Origin: Pseudomonas sp. L5B5
GTDB taxonomy: Bacteria > Pseudomonadota > Gammaproteobacteria > Pseudomonadales > Pseudomonadaceae
Direction: 5' to 3'
NCBI RefSeq assembly: GCF_020520285.1
Contig: NZ_CP084742.1
Location: 4,526,001 to 4,590,000 of the forward strand
DNA length: 64,000 nucleotides
The notes beneath the pieces were generated by a model. It saw only the letters and a program-made list of their open reading frames with translations, did no database searches and was not told the DNA's origin. Shown here piece after piece: positions 20,146 through 28,548 of the stretch; within the stretch, counting starts at the first letter, position 1; each line of letters opens with the position of its first letter. The position numbers and the translations under genes are program-made.

Positions 20146-21084
20146 ATGTCCGCGACCTTCGACCCCGACCTCCTGCGCGCCAGCCTGCAACCCTTGGTCG
20201 ATGGGCAGCCCCTGTCGGCGCAAGGCCAGGCCTACCAGCGTTTCTACGGGCTGGATTTCGCCGGGCGCGCCCGGGTGCCACGCAGCCGCCTGGGACGCTT
20301 CCGGGTGGACGGCTACGACGTGGTCAGCCAGGTCTGGTGGCCGCAGCAGCCCCGGGCGACGATGTTCCTGTTCCATGGTTTCTACGATCACATGGGCCTG
20401 TACCGGCATGTGATCGAGTGGGCGTTGCACCGGGATTTCGTGGTGATTTCCTGTGACCTGCCCGGGCACGGCCTGTCCAGTGGCGAGCGGGCCAGCATCG
20501 ACGATTTCGCGGTGTACCAGCGGGTGCTGCAGGGGTTGTTCGAACAGGCGCGGTCCCTTGACCTGCCTCAGCCCTGGCATCTGTTCGGACAGAGCACGGG
20601 GGGTGCGATCATCATCGATCACCTGTTGCACCAGGGCGCCCAGAGCCCGGCCCAGGGCCAGGTGATCCTGCTGTCACCGCTGGTACGGCCCCGCGCCTGG
20701 GGCTGGTCGCTGCTCAGCTACTACCTGCTGCGGCCCTTCGTCAGCGGCATTGCCCGGCGTTTCAGCGAGAACTCCAACGACCGCGACTTCCTCGCTTTCC
20801 TTCAGGCCGACCCCTTGCAGCCCCAGCGCCTGCCGACAGCCTGGGTCGGCGCGCTGGCTCGCTGGATCAAGTACCTGGAAGCGGCCCCGCGCAGTGCCAG
20901 GCAACCGGTGATCGTGCAGGGGCAAGAGGACATGACGGTGGACTGGGAGCACAACCTGCAAGTGATTCGCGGCAAGTTCGCGGCGCCCGAGGTGCTGATG
21001 CTGCCGCAGGCGCGACATCACCTGGCCAACGAGGTGGCGTTGTACCGTGACCAGTATTTTGCCTTCCTGAGCCAGCACGTCTGA
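20146..21084 (+). CDS. Alpha/beta hydrolase (lysophospholipase-like)
   Basis: 312-aa serine hydrolase of the monoacylglycerol lipase/lysophospholipase type (Hydrolase_4). Oxyanion region FLFHGFYDHMG, nucleophile Ser150 in FGQSTGGA, acid Asp in QGQEDMTVDW and base His in ARHHLANE. ISCDLPGHGLSSG is the usual strand-4 motif. No signal peptide, so cytoplasmic. ATG 20146 is chosen; an in-frame TTG at 20134 is an alternative. Substrate unknown. Confidence 0.83.
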   Translation: MSATFDPDLLRASLQPLVDGQPLSAQGQAYQRFYGLDFAGRARVPRSRLGRFRVDGYDVVSQVWWPQQPRATMFLFHGFYDHMGLYRHVIEWALHRDFVVISCDLPGHGLSSGERASIDDFAVYQRVLQGLFEQARSLDLPQPWHLFGQSTGGAIIIDHLLHQGAQSPAQGQVILLSPLVRPRAWGWSLLSYYLLRPFVSGIARRFSENSNDRDFLAFLQADPLQPQRLPTAWVGALARWIKYLEAAPRSARQPVIVQGQEDMTVDWEHNLQVIRGKFAAPEVLMLPQARHHLANEVALYRDQYFAFLSQHV

Positions 21085-21109
21085 GTCGCAGGTTGCGAGC
21101 GGCTCGTAG

Positions 21110-21208
21110 GGCGCGCAAGGTTCCCAGGGGCGCAGGAGGTTCGGCGGGCGATCGTCGGGCAAGGTCCTGCGGACCTTTGCGCAGCCTCGCGGGCTCGGCA
21201 GTGGCTAC
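21110..21208 (-). repeat. REP-type extragenic palindrome (degenerate copy)
   Basis: Its right end, read on the minus strand, starts GTAGCCACTGCCGAGCCCG and matches the left ends of the elements at 23248, 56030 and 59523. A perfect internal hairpin AAGGTCC-TGC-GGACCTT lies at 21161-21177. It fills the space between convergent genes. Confidence 0.65.
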
Positions 21209-21223
21209 AGGTGCGTTACTGAA

Positions 21224-21976
21224 TCAGGGTGCGAGGCTGGAGGTGCTCTGGCCCACTGCCAGGCCTGCGCGGATGGCCGCCAGGGCCGCCTGGTAGTAGG
21301 CCTTGCCTTCGCTGGACTCGGCGAAGGTGGCGAACTCTTCCAGCTCGGTGTCGGACAGGTCCCGGTAGACGTACAGCAGGGTGTTGTTGAGGTCGTTGCC
21401 GATCTGCTCCATCAGGCGCTGGCGCTGCCCGTTGAGCATGCCCTGGGCCTGGCCGTTGCCCAGGAGGCCGGGGATCATCTGGCTCAGGCTGTCAGCGGCG
21501 ACCCCGGCGATGGCCAGGCTGACTTCCGCACCGGCCTCGCGAGCCGGCAGGGCCTGGGCCAGGTGGCCGATGACCAGTTGGCGATTGTCGCTGGCCTGCA
21601 TTTTCGGCAGACCCTGGGCGTTCTTGGCCAACTGGTCGCGGCGGGTGGCCTGCAGCTCGGCAGCCACGATCTTGCGTCCCAGTGGCGATTGGAAAAAGCT
21701 CAGGGCCGGTGCGGGGTCGGCCAGTTGCTGGCGCAGTTGTTCCTCGGCACGGCGATCCACGGCCTGGGGGGCGAAACGCTGGTTGCTGTTGTCCACCAGG
21801 GCCTGGTAGACCGCCGGCGGCAGGCTGTTCTGGTAGCGCTGCTGGGCGGCGCCGAGGGCATCGGTAAAATGCGCGCGTTGTTCTGCCCAACCGGCGACCT
21901 TGTACAACTGGTCGTGGCTGTCTGCCCAGGCAGGCATGGTGCAGAAGATCAACAGTGAGAAAAGCAAACGGCGCAT
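21224..21976 (-). CDS. Exported DUF2059 domain protein
   Basis: 250-aa protein with a clear Sec signal peptide (LLFSLLIFCTMPAWA, cleavage before DSHDQ). The rest is helical. Two similar segments are visible: LADPAPALSFFQSPLGRKIVAAE near residues 86-108, and LEEFATFAESSEGKAYYQAA near 212-231. The latter is the DUF2059 signature. Periplasmic; function unknown. Start 21976 has a GGAGTCC site. Neighbours give no pathway. Confidence 0.8.
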   Translation of the reverse strand: MRRLLFSLLIFCTMPAWADSHDQLYKVAGWAEQRAHFTDALGAAQQRYQNSLPPAVYQALVDNSNQRFAPQAVDRRAEEQLRQQLADPAPALSFFQSPLGRKIVAAELQATRRDQLAKNAQGLPKMQASDNRQLVIGHLAQALPAREAGAEVSLAIAGVAADSLSQMIPGLLGNGQAQGMLNGQRQRLMEQIGNDLNNTLLYVYRDLSDTELEEFATFAESSEGKAYYQAALAAIRAGLAVGQSTSSLAP

Positions 21977-22127
21977 AAGGACTCCTGTCAGCAGGCGACT
22001 ATTCTCCGGGGCAAGGCGGTAGTTGTCGAGAATTCGTATCAGATGAAGTCATGGTGCCCGGCGCAGCGCAAAAAATGCTGTATCTGCCGCCCTGTGGCTC
22101 TGTCGGATTTATCCGCGCCTGGATACT

Positions 22128-22760
22128 ATGCGCGCCATGCACATACCCTCTGATCACCCGCTGTTGTTGCGCATCGTCGACGACCTGGCCGCCCGTGGCT
22201 GGTCGCAGCAGGATGTGTTCCTGCCCGAGGCTCTGACCCTCGAACTGGCCGCCGAGTGCCGTAAACGTGCCGCTGACGGTGAACTGGCCCCTGCAGCGGT
22301 CGGGCGTGGCCCTGCGCAGGAGATCCGCGAGGGTATTCGCGGCGATCACATCCAGTGGCTCGAACCCAGCCAGGCCGAGGCCATCGATGCCTACCTGGAA
22401 CTGATGGACAGCCTGCGCGAAGCCCTGAACCGTGGCCTGTTCCTCGGGCTGGAGGACTTCGAATGCCATTTTGCGATGTACCCGCCGGGTGCCTTCTACA
22501 AGCGTCATGTGGATCGGTTTCGCGACGATGATCGACGGATGGTGTCGGCGGTGGTCTATCTCAACTCGCAGTGGCTGCCGGAGCAGGGCGGGCAACTGCG
22601 CATGTACCTGGGTGCCCAGGGGCAGCATGACCTGGAGCCTGTCGGCGGTCGGCTGGTGGTGTTCCTCTCCGGTGAGCTGCCCCATGAAGTCCTGCCCGCG
22701 ACCCGGGAACGCCTGTCCCTGACGGGTTGGTTCCGGCGCCGCGGCAACGAGCCGTTCTGA
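22128..22760 (+). CDS. 2-oxoglutarate/Fe(II) oxygenase, prolyl 4-hydroxylase type
   Basis: 210-aa oxygenase with a double-stranded beta-helix. Iron ligands are His127 and Asp129 (YKRHVDRF) and His186 (LPHEVLPA); Arg195 (RERLSLTGWF) should bind 2-oxoglutarate. YLNSQWLPEQGGQLRMY is the typical strand before the distal histidine. Substrate unknown; bacterial relatives hydroxylate prolyl residues in proteins such as EF-Tu. ATG 22128 or ATG 22137 may start it. The stop overlaps the next start (ATGA). Confidence 0.85.
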   Translation: MRAMHIPSDHPLLLRIVDDLAARGWSQQDVFLPEALTLELAAECRKRAADGELAPAAVGRGPAQEIREGIRGDHIQWLEPSQAEAIDAYLELMDSLREALNRGLFLGLEDFECHFAMYPPGAFYKRHVDRFRDDDRRMVSAVVYLNSQWLPEQGGQLRMYLGAQGQHDLEPVGGRLVVFLSGELPHEVLPATRERLSLTGWFRRRGNEPF

Positions 22761-23251
22761 TGATGCACAAGATCCTGGTCAGTCGTTGCCTGCTGGGCCA
22801 TCGGGTGCGCTATGACGGCGGTGCCAGTGGCCCGTTCGACGTGCTGGCAGCCTGGCTGCAGGAGGGGCGGGTGGTCGCCCTGTGTCCGGAGGTGGCGGGC
22901 GGCTTGCCGACGCCCCGAGCGGCGGCGGAGATCCCCGGTGGGCAGGGCGTCGCCGTGCTTGAGGGGCATACACCGGTAATGACCACGGAGGGTGAAGATG
23001 TCAGTGCCGAGTTTCTCTCCGGTGCCCGGCAGGCTCTGGAACTGGTGGAAAAGCACGGCATACGTATTGCCGTGCTCAAGGCCAACAGCCCGTCCTGCGG
23101 CAATCTCTTGACCTATGACGGCTCTTTCAGCGGGATCAAGGTCCCGGGGGAGGGCGTTACCGCCGCGTTGCTCAAGCAGCACGGCGTACAGGTCTTCAGC
23201 GAGCTGCAACTGCCCGAAGCCGCCACTGCCCTGGCTGCATTGTCCTCGTAG
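22760..23251 (+). CDS. DUF523 domain protein
   Basis: 163-aa conserved cysteine-bearing protein: Cys10 in LVSRCLLGHRVRYDG, a Cys in ALCPEVAGGLPTPR, and a Cys in NSPSCGNL. The conserved cysteines suggest a metal or Fe-S site, but no activity is established. It overlaps the upstream oxygenase stop by 1 nt, so the two are probably co-translated. Its own TAG stop lies within the first bases of a REP element. Confidence 0.82.
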   Translation: MMHKILVSRCLLGHRVRYDGGASGPFDVLAAWLQEGRVVALCPEVAGGLPTPRAAAEIPGGQGVAVLEGHTPVMTTEGEDVSAEFLSGARQALELVEKHGIRIAVLKANSPSCGNLLTYDGSFSGIKVPGEGVTAALLKQHGVQVFSELQLPEAATALAALSS

Positions 23252-23366
23252 CCGCTGTCGAGCTTTAGCGAGGCGGCGAAAAGGCCCGAAGGGCCTTGCC
23301 TGGCGGCTCCCTGCGAACTTCTGGCGTCCTCTGCGCCCTTTCGGGCCGCTCGCAGCCTGCGGCAGG
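23248..23366 (+). repeat. REP-type extragenic palindrome
   Basis: Begins GTAGCCGCTGTCGAGC and ends CGCAGCCTGCGGCAG, the same ends as the copies at 56030 and 59523. The DUF523 stop codon (23249-23251) is part of the element. Confidence 0.65.
23277..23297 (-). terminator. Possible terminator inside the REP element
   Basis: AAGGCCC-GAA-GGGCCTT is a perfect 7-bp stem. On the minus strand it runs into TTC, downstream of the binding-protein gene that ends at 23373. Confidence 0.45.
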
Positions 23367-23372
23367 CCAGGT

Positions 23373-24158
23373 TTATTGTTCGGCTTCGCCCTTGGGCGGC
23401 TTGCTGGCGTCCATGCCGAACCATTTGTCCGACAGGGCCATCAACCGGCCGTCTGCCTTGATCCGCTGCAAGGCGCTATCCAGGCTGGCCCGGAACGCCG
23501 GGTTACCCTTCTGGAAGGGAATCGCCAGGCTCAGGGTCGGTCCCACCTTGGCGCCTTCCTTCACTGGCAGGCGGCTGTCACGAATGGCGTAGGGAATCAG
23601 CAGGCGATCGCTGATGGCGGCGTCGATCTGCTTGTCCGCCACATCCTTGATCGGCTGCTGGGCATCGGGATAGCTGCGCAGGTTGATCCCTTCCACGGTG
23701 CGCGCCTGATCGACGAACTGGCTGCCCTGCGCCACGCCCAGGGCCTGGCCACGCAGCGATTGCAGGGAAAACAGCGGGCGCTGCTCTTCCTTGCGCACGA
23801 TCAGTTGGGCACTGGAGTAGCTGTAGGGTTCGCTGAAGTCGAAACGATCCTTGAGCTCCGGTGTCACTGCTATGTGATTGATAGCGACGTCGAACCGGCC
23901 ACTCTCGACACCCGGCAGCAACTCGGCAGCCTCTGCCACCACGAAGTCTGCGCGCACGTCCAGCTCAGCGGCCAGCAACTGCCCAAGCTCCACTTCGAAG
24001 CCGGCAAGCTTGCCGTCATCCTTGTAGTTGAAGGGTGGGGTATTGGCCTCCAGGGCGATGCGCAGTTCCCGGCGATCATTGACGTCGTCCATCAGTTCGG
24101 CGTGGACGCAGGTGCTCGCCAGGGGCAGCAGAAGTATCAGGCCAGGCAGGAAACGCAT
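23373..24158 (-). CDS. Periplasmic polar amino acid-binding protein (SBP family 3)
   Basis: 261-aa extracellular solute-binding protein with a signal peptide (MRFLPGLILLLPLASTCVHA). Family 3 landmarks: LRIALEANTPPFNYKDDGKLAGFEVELGQ split over the first lobe, the DVAINHIAVTPELKDRFDFSEPY hinge region, and AISDRLLIPYAI. Usual ligands are amino acids such as cystine or glutamine; the exact ligand is unclear. ATG 24158 is preferred to GTG 24164 because AAGGAG sits just upstream. No permease or ATPase is adjacent, so it may serve a transporter encoded elsewhere. Confidence 0.85.
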   Translation of the reverse strand: MRFLPGLILLLPLASTCVHAELMDDVNDRRELRIALEANTPPFNYKDDGKLAGFEVELGQLLAAELDVRADFVVAEAAELLPGVESGRFDVAINHIAVTPELKDRFDFSEPYSYSSAQLIVRKEEQRPLFSLQSLRGQALGVAQGSQFVDQARTVEGINLRSYPDAQQPIKDVADKQIDAAISDRLLIPYAIRDSRLPVKEGAKVGPTLSLAIPFQKGNPAFRASLDSALQRIKADGRLMALSDKWFGMDASKPPKGEAEQ

Positions 24159-24288
24159 GGTCACTCCTTGAATTCATATGGGCGATGCTCTGATCAGGCT
24201 CGCTTTGCTAAGGTGTTGAGTGCCTTCGACAACGAATTGCCACGAAGTTGTCATAACCGTAAAAGATTTGCGGAAACTGGAGAAGATA

Positions 24289-24726
24289 ATGAAAAAGTAT
24301 ATGTCTTGCGCGGCCCTGGCGGGTGTATTGCTGGGAGCCTCGATGCTGGTCGGTGCAGCGGAAATTCCTCGTACGCAGGCACCTGCCGGCGCCAAGGTGT
24401 TCATCGTTTCCCCGGCTGACGGGGCTACCGTGGACAAGACCTTCAAGGTCAAGTTCGGGGTCGAGGGCATTGCCCTGGCACCGGCGGGCGATCAGAGCGC
24501 CAACACTGGGCACCATCACCTGCTGATCGACGTCGACCAGCTGCCGGCCGAGAACATGCCGATTCCGATGGATGCCAACCACCTGCACTTCGGCAAGGCC
24601 CAAACCGAGACCGAAGTCACCCTGGCTCCGGGCAAACACACCCTGCAGCTGGAACTGGGCGACAAGAACCACGTGCCGTTCGACCCGGTGATCGTCTCCA
24701 AGAAGATCACAGTGACAGTGAAATAA
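24289..24726 (+). CDS. Exported DUF4399 domain protein
   Basis: 145-aa protein with a Sec signal peptide (SCAALAGVLLGASMLVGAAE). The mature part has the DUF4399 core: FIVSPADGATV, then GHHHLLIDVDQLP, then HLHFGKAQTE. The clustered histidines (GHHHL, NHLHFG) hint at metal binding, but function is unknown. ATG 24289 has GGAG; a longer frame from 24220 would remove the signal peptide from the N-terminus. Followed by a strong bidirectional terminator. Confidence 0.82.
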   Translation: MKKYMSCAALAGVLLGASMLVGAAEIPRTQAPAGAKVFIVSPADGATVDKTFKVKFGVEGIALAPAGDQSANTGHHHLLIDVDQLPAENMPIPMDANHLHFGKAQTETEVTLAPGKHTLQLELGDKNHVPFDPVIVSKKITVTVK

Positions 24727-24741
24727 GCGTAAACGCCGGAC

Positions 24742-24773
24742 AAAAAAGGGAGCCTATCAAGGCTCCCTTTTTG
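24742..24773. terminator. Bidirectional Rho-independent terminator
   Basis: AAAAAAGGGAGCC and GGCTCCCTTTTT form a long A/U-flanked stem between the convergent DUF4399 gene and serA, so it can act in both directions. Confidence 0.88.
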
Positions 24774-24784
24774 GTGCGGCTAGC

Positions 24785-24845
24785 AGCAAGGTTTCAGCTA
24801 AAAGCTACAAGCTGGAGTGCAGCTTGAGACTTGCCGCCTGAAGCT
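24785..24845. repeat. REP-like AAGCT/GCAGCTT palindromic element
   Basis: AGCAGCAAGGTTTCAGC, AGCTACAAGCTGG, GCAGCTTGAGACTTGCCGC and GAAGCTGCTCT form imperfect inverted repeats in the 3' flank of serA, related to the elements near 2024 and 46027. Confidence 0.4.
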
Positions 24846-24849
24846 GCTC

Positions 24850-26079
24850 TCAGAACAGCACGCGGCAGCGGATGGTGCCGTTGATGTGCTGCAGTTTCTC
24901 TTGAGCCAGGTCCGAGTACTCGGCGTCGACGTCGATCACCACGTAGCCGACCTTTTCGTTGGTCTGCAGGAACTGGCCGGAGATGTTGATGCCGTTTTCG
25001 GCGAAGACCTTGTTGATCTCGCTCATCACGCCCGGAATGTTCTCGTGGATGTGCAGCAGACGGTGCTTGCCAGGGTGGGCAGGCAGGGCGACTTCAGGGA
25101 AGTTGACCGAGGATACCGAGGTACCGTTGTCGCTGTACTTGACCAGTTTCTCGGCCACTTCCAGACCGATGTTGGCCTGGGCTTCAGCGGTGGAACCGCC
25201 GATGTGCGGGGTCAGGATCACGTTGTCCAGGCCACGCAGCGGGCTTTCGAACTCTTCGTCGTTGGAGCGGGGCTCGACCGGGAACACGTCGATGGCCGCG
25301 CCGATCAGGTGCTTGTCCTTGATCGCGTCCGCCAGGGCGTCCAGTTCGACCACGGTGCCGCGCGCGGCGTTGATCAGGATGCCGCCCTTCTTGATGGCGC
25401 GGATTTCCTTCTCGCCGATCATCCACTGGGTGGCTGCGGTTTCCGGCACGTGCAGGGTGACGATGTCGGACATGCCCAGTAGTTCATGCAAGTTGCCTAC
25501 CTGGGTAGCGTTGCCCAGCGGCAGCTTGGTCACGGTGTCATAGAAGAACACCTGCATCCCCAGGCCTTCGGCCAGGACCGACAGCTGGGTGCCAATGGAG
25601 CCATAACCGACGATACCCAGCTTCTTGCCGCGGATTTCGAAGGAGTTGGCCGCGCTCTTGATCCAGCCACCACGATGGCAGGAAGCGTTTTTCTCTGGAA
25701 TGCCGCGCAGCAGCAGGATGGCCTCGGCCAGTACCAGCTCGGCTACCGAGCGGGTGTTGGAGTAAGGCGCGTTGAACACCGCGATGCCGCGCTCGCGCGC
25801 TGCGGACAGGTCCACCTGGTTGGTGCCGATGCAGAAACAGCCCACTGCGACCAGTTTTTTCGCGTGCTCGAAGATCTCTTCAGTCAGCTGAGTGCGGGAG
25901 CGGATGCCGATGAAGTGTGCATCGGCGATCTTTTCCTTGAGCTGGGCTTCCGGCAGAGAACCGGTGAGGTACTCGATGCTGGTGTAGCCGGCGGCCTTGA
26001 GGACGTCGACAGCGGATTGGTGGACGCCTTCGAGGAGAAGGAACTTGATCTTGCTCTTATCGAGAGAAGTCTTGCTCAT
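24850..26079 (-). CDS. serA: D-3-phosphoglycerate dehydrogenase
   Basis: 409-aa enzyme, first step of L-serine synthesis. NAD-binding GYGSIGTQLSVLAEGLGM, catalytic-domain landmarks NAARGTVVELDALA and LTPHIGGSTAEAQ, and a C-terminal ACT domain (IHENIPGVMSEINKVFAENG) for serine feedback. Length matches the E. coli-type short enzyme. Start 26079 (MSKTSLDKSK) is the family N-terminus. Divergent from the D-2-hydroxyglutarate dehydrogenase gene, a pairing that makes sense because SerA can reduce 2-oxoglutarate to D-2-hydroxyglutarate. Confidence 0.97.
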   Translation of the reverse strand: MSKTSLDKSKIKFLLLEGVHQSAVDVLKAAGYTSIEYLTGSLPEAQLKEKIADAHFIGIRSRTQLTEEIFEHAKKLVAVGCFCIGTNQVDLSAARERGIAVFNAPYSNTRSVAELVLAEAILLLRGIPEKNASCHRGGWIKSAANSFEIRGKKLGIVGYGSIGTQLSVLAEGLGMQVFFYDTVTKLPLGNATQVGNLHELLGMSDIVTLHVPETAATQWMIGEKEIRAIKKGGILINAARGTVVELDALADAIKDKHLIGAAIDVFPVEPRSNDEEFESPLRGLDNVILTPHIGGSTAEAQANIGLEVAEKLVKYSDNGTSVSSVNFPEVALPAHPGKHRLLHIHENIPGVMSEINKVFAENGINISGQFLQTNEKVGYVVIDVDAEYSDLAQEKLQHINGTIRCRVLF

Positions 26080-26183
26080 CTGCGTAAACCTGTGTCCCGG
26101 AGAAATTGGCAGGGAAGTGGACAGCTCGAGCTGACCTGGACGGCGCGAGGCCGGCACCGCAGAAGGCCCTTGGGCACTCTGCT

Positions 26184-26215
26184 GCGGGGGCGGTATGCTA
26201 GCATACGCGCCCCGC
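26184..26215. promoter_or_regulatory. 32-bp dyad between divergent serA and D2HGDH genes
   Basis: A perfect 14-bp palindrome GTATGCTAGCATAC (26193-26206) is extended by GCGGGG/CCCCGC arms into a nearly symmetric 32-bp element centred at 26199.5. Its place in the only shared control region suggests an operator. Confidence 0.5.
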
Positions 26216-26281
26216 TAAACACTCATTCCTGCGACGTGAAGCGTTCTCAGGATGACCATGAATTGTTCGAGAGTTCTGTCG

Positions 26282-27676
26282 ATGACCAATCCTGCCCTGA
26301 TTGATGAGCTGAAGACCCTGGTTGAGCCCGGCAAAGTACTGACCGACGCCGACTCGCTGAATGCCTACGGCAAGGATTGGACCAAACATTTCGCCCCCGC
26401 CCCGACAGCCATCGTGTTCCCCAAGAGCACCGAGCAGGTCCAGGCCATCGTTCGCTGGGCCAACCGACACAAGGTGGCGCTGGTGCCGTCGGGCGGCCGT
26501 ACCGGGCTGTCGGCTGCCGCAGTGGCGGCCAACGGCGAGGTGGTGGTGTCCTTCGACTACATGAACCAGATTCTCGAACTGAACCTGACCGACCGCACCG
26601 CGGTATGCCAGCCAGGTGTGGTGACCGCGCAGTTGCAGAACCTCGCGCAGGAGAGCGGCCTGTACTATCCGGTGGACTTCGCATCGGCAGGCTCCAGCCA
26701 GATTGGCGGCAATATCGGTACCAATGCCGGCGGGATCAAGGTGATTCGCTACGGCATGACCCGCAACTGGGTGGCTGGCATGAAAGTGGTCACCGGCAAT
26801 GGCGACCTGCTGGAACTGAACAGGGACCTGATCAAGAACGCCACCGGCTATGACCTGCGCCAGCTGTTCATCGGCGCCGAGGGCACCCTGGGTTTCGTGG
26901 TCGAGGCCACCATGCGCCTGGACCGCGCGCCGAAGAACCTCACCGCGATGGTGCTCGGCACGCCTGACTTCGACTCGATCATGCCGGTGCTGCATGCATT
27001 CCAGGGCAAGCTCGACCTGACGGCCTTCGAATTCTTTTCCGACAAGGCCCTGGCCAAGATCCTGGCCCGCGGCGATGTGCCGGCACCGTTCGAGACCGAG
27101 TGTCCGTTCTATGCGCTGCTGGAGTTCGAAGCCACCACCGAGGAGGTGGCCAACCACGCCCTCGAGACCTTCGAGCATTGCGTCGAACAGGGCTGGGTGC
27201 TCGATGGCGTGATGAGCCAGAGCGAAACCCAGTTGCACAATCTGTGGAAACTGCGCGAGTACATCTCCGAGACCATTTCCCACTGGACGCCGTACAAGAA
27301 CGACATCTCGGTCACCGTGTCGAAAGTGCCGGCATTCCTCCAGGAAATCGACAGCATCGTCGGCAAGCACTACCCGGATTTCGAGATCGTCTGGTTCGGC
27401 CATATCGGCGACGGCAACCTGCACTTGAACATCCTCAAGCCCGACGACCTGAGCAAGGACGAGTTCTTCGCCAAGTGCGCCACCGTCAACAAATGGGTGT
27501 TTGAAACCGTCGAGAAGTACAACGGTTCGATTTCCGCCGAGCATGGCGTGGGCATGACCAAGCGCGACTACCTGACCTACAGTCGCTCGCCGGTGGAAAT
27601 CGAGTACATGAAGGCGGTCAAGGCCGTGTTCGATCCGAACGGCATCATGAACCCTGGCAAGATCTTCGCTGCTTGA
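26282..27676 (+). CDS. FAD-linked D-2-hydroxyglutarate dehydrogenase
   Basis: 464-aa flavoprotein of the vanillyl-alcohol oxidase/PCMH superfamily. FAD-binding regions: VPSGGRTGLSAAAV and GGNIGTNAGGIKVIRYG. C-terminal domain metal/substrate motifs: WFGHIGDGNLHLN, SAEHGVGMTKRDYL and NPGKIF. In Pseudomonas stutzeri the neighbour of serA with this architecture is D2HGDH, which re-oxidises D-2-hydroxyglutarate made by SerA and so drives serine synthesis. Start ATG 26282 (MTNPALIDEL); ATG 26252 in frame is an alternative. Electrons probably go to ETF. Confidence 0.9.
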   Translation: MTNPALIDELKTLVEPGKVLTDADSLNAYGKDWTKHFAPAPTAIVFPKSTEQVQAIVRWANRHKVALVPSGGRTGLSAAAVAANGEVVVSFDYMNQILELNLTDRTAVCQPGVVTAQLQNLAQESGLYYPVDFASAGSSQIGGNIGTNAGGIKVIRYGMTRNWVAGMKVVTGNGDLLELNRDLIKNATGYDLRQLFIGAEGTLGFVVEATMRLDRAPKNLTAMVLGTPDFDSIMPVLHAFQGKLDLTAFEFFSDKALAKILARGDVPAPFETECPFYALLEFEATTEEVANHALETFEHCVEQGWVLDGVMSQSETQLHNLWKLREYISETISHWTPYKNDISVTVSKVPAFLQEIDSIVGKHYPDFEIVWFGHIGDGNLHLNILKPDDLSKDEFFAKCATVNKWVFETVEKYNGSISAEHGVGMTKRDYLTYSRSPVEIEYMKAVKAVFDPNGIMNPGKIFAA

Positions 27677-27719
27677 GTCCAGGCAGTCCCCCGAACAAGC
27701 GCACGAGCAGGAGTCGGTA

Positions 27720-28385
27720 ATGAGCTATCAGCACCAGTACGTCGACGGTACCCGGATCCATTTCCCGCTGGGCAAGGTGGTCTGCATCGGCCGCAACTAT
27801 GCCGAGCACGCCAAGGAACTGGACAACCCGGTCCCCACCGAGCCGTTGCTGTTCATCAAGCCAGGCAGCTGTGTCGTGCCCCTGGAAGGCGGTTTCGCCA
27901 TTCCCACCGAGCGTGGCTCGGTGCACTACGAGGCCGAGATCGCGGTGTTGATCGGCAAGCCGCTGTCTCCAGCGCCCAGCCGCGAGGAAGTGCTGGATGC
28001 CATTTCCGGTTTTGCCCCGGCCCTGGACCTGACCCTGCGGGACAAGCAGGCCGAGCTCAAGGCCAAGGGGCTGCCCTGGGAGATCGCCAAGTCGTTCGAC
28101 GGCGCGGCGGTCATCGCACCTTTTGTGGTGGGCAGCACCTTCGCCGACCTGACTGATATCGGCATTCGCCTGACCATCAATGGCGAAGTGCGCCAGGATG
28201 GCAACAGCAGCATCATGCTCAACCCCATCGTGCCGATGATCCAGTACATGGCGGGCTGTTTCTCGTTGCAGGCCGGTGATGTGATCCTGACCGGCACCCC
28301 GGTCGGCGTGGGGCCACTGAATATCGGTGACGAGCTGGTGCTTGAATTGCCCGGCGTCAGCCGCTTCACCAGCACCGTCCGTTGA
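27720..28385 (+). CDS. Fumarylacetoacetate hydrolase (FAH) family protein
   Basis: 221-aa single-domain FAH protein of the acylpyruvase/oxaloacetate tautomerase group (FAHD1/YcgM-like). Metal-binding landmarks: VVCIGRNYAEHAKEL, then HYEAEIAVLIGK with the acidic ligands, and DVILTGTPVGVGPL. ATG 27720 has AGGAG. It follows the D2HGDH gene by 43 bp, so both may share a transcript. Substrate uncertain. Confidence 0.9.
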   Translation: MSYQHQYVDGTRIHFPLGKVVCIGRNYAEHAKELDNPVPTEPLLFIKPGSCVVPLEGGFAIPTERGSVHYEAEIAVLIGKPLSPAPSREEVLDAISGFAPALDLTLRDKQAELKAKGLPWEIAKSFDGAAVIAPFVVGSTFADLTDIGIRLTINGEVRQDGNSSIMLNPIVPMIQYMAGCFSLQAGDVILTGTPVGVGPLNIGDELVLELPGVSRFTSTVR

Positions 28386-28548
28386 TCGGAAACTTTCTGC
28401 GAGGGCGCCGAAAGGACGGACATCTCGCAGAAAGCCCTCGCGCTTTTACCGTTTTTTCACATTCCCTCCGGATAATCTCCGGGTTTATGGTGCGCAGTAC
28501 TCAAATTTGCGTGCTATTACCTACGGCCGAGCTTCTGGAATCTGTGAA

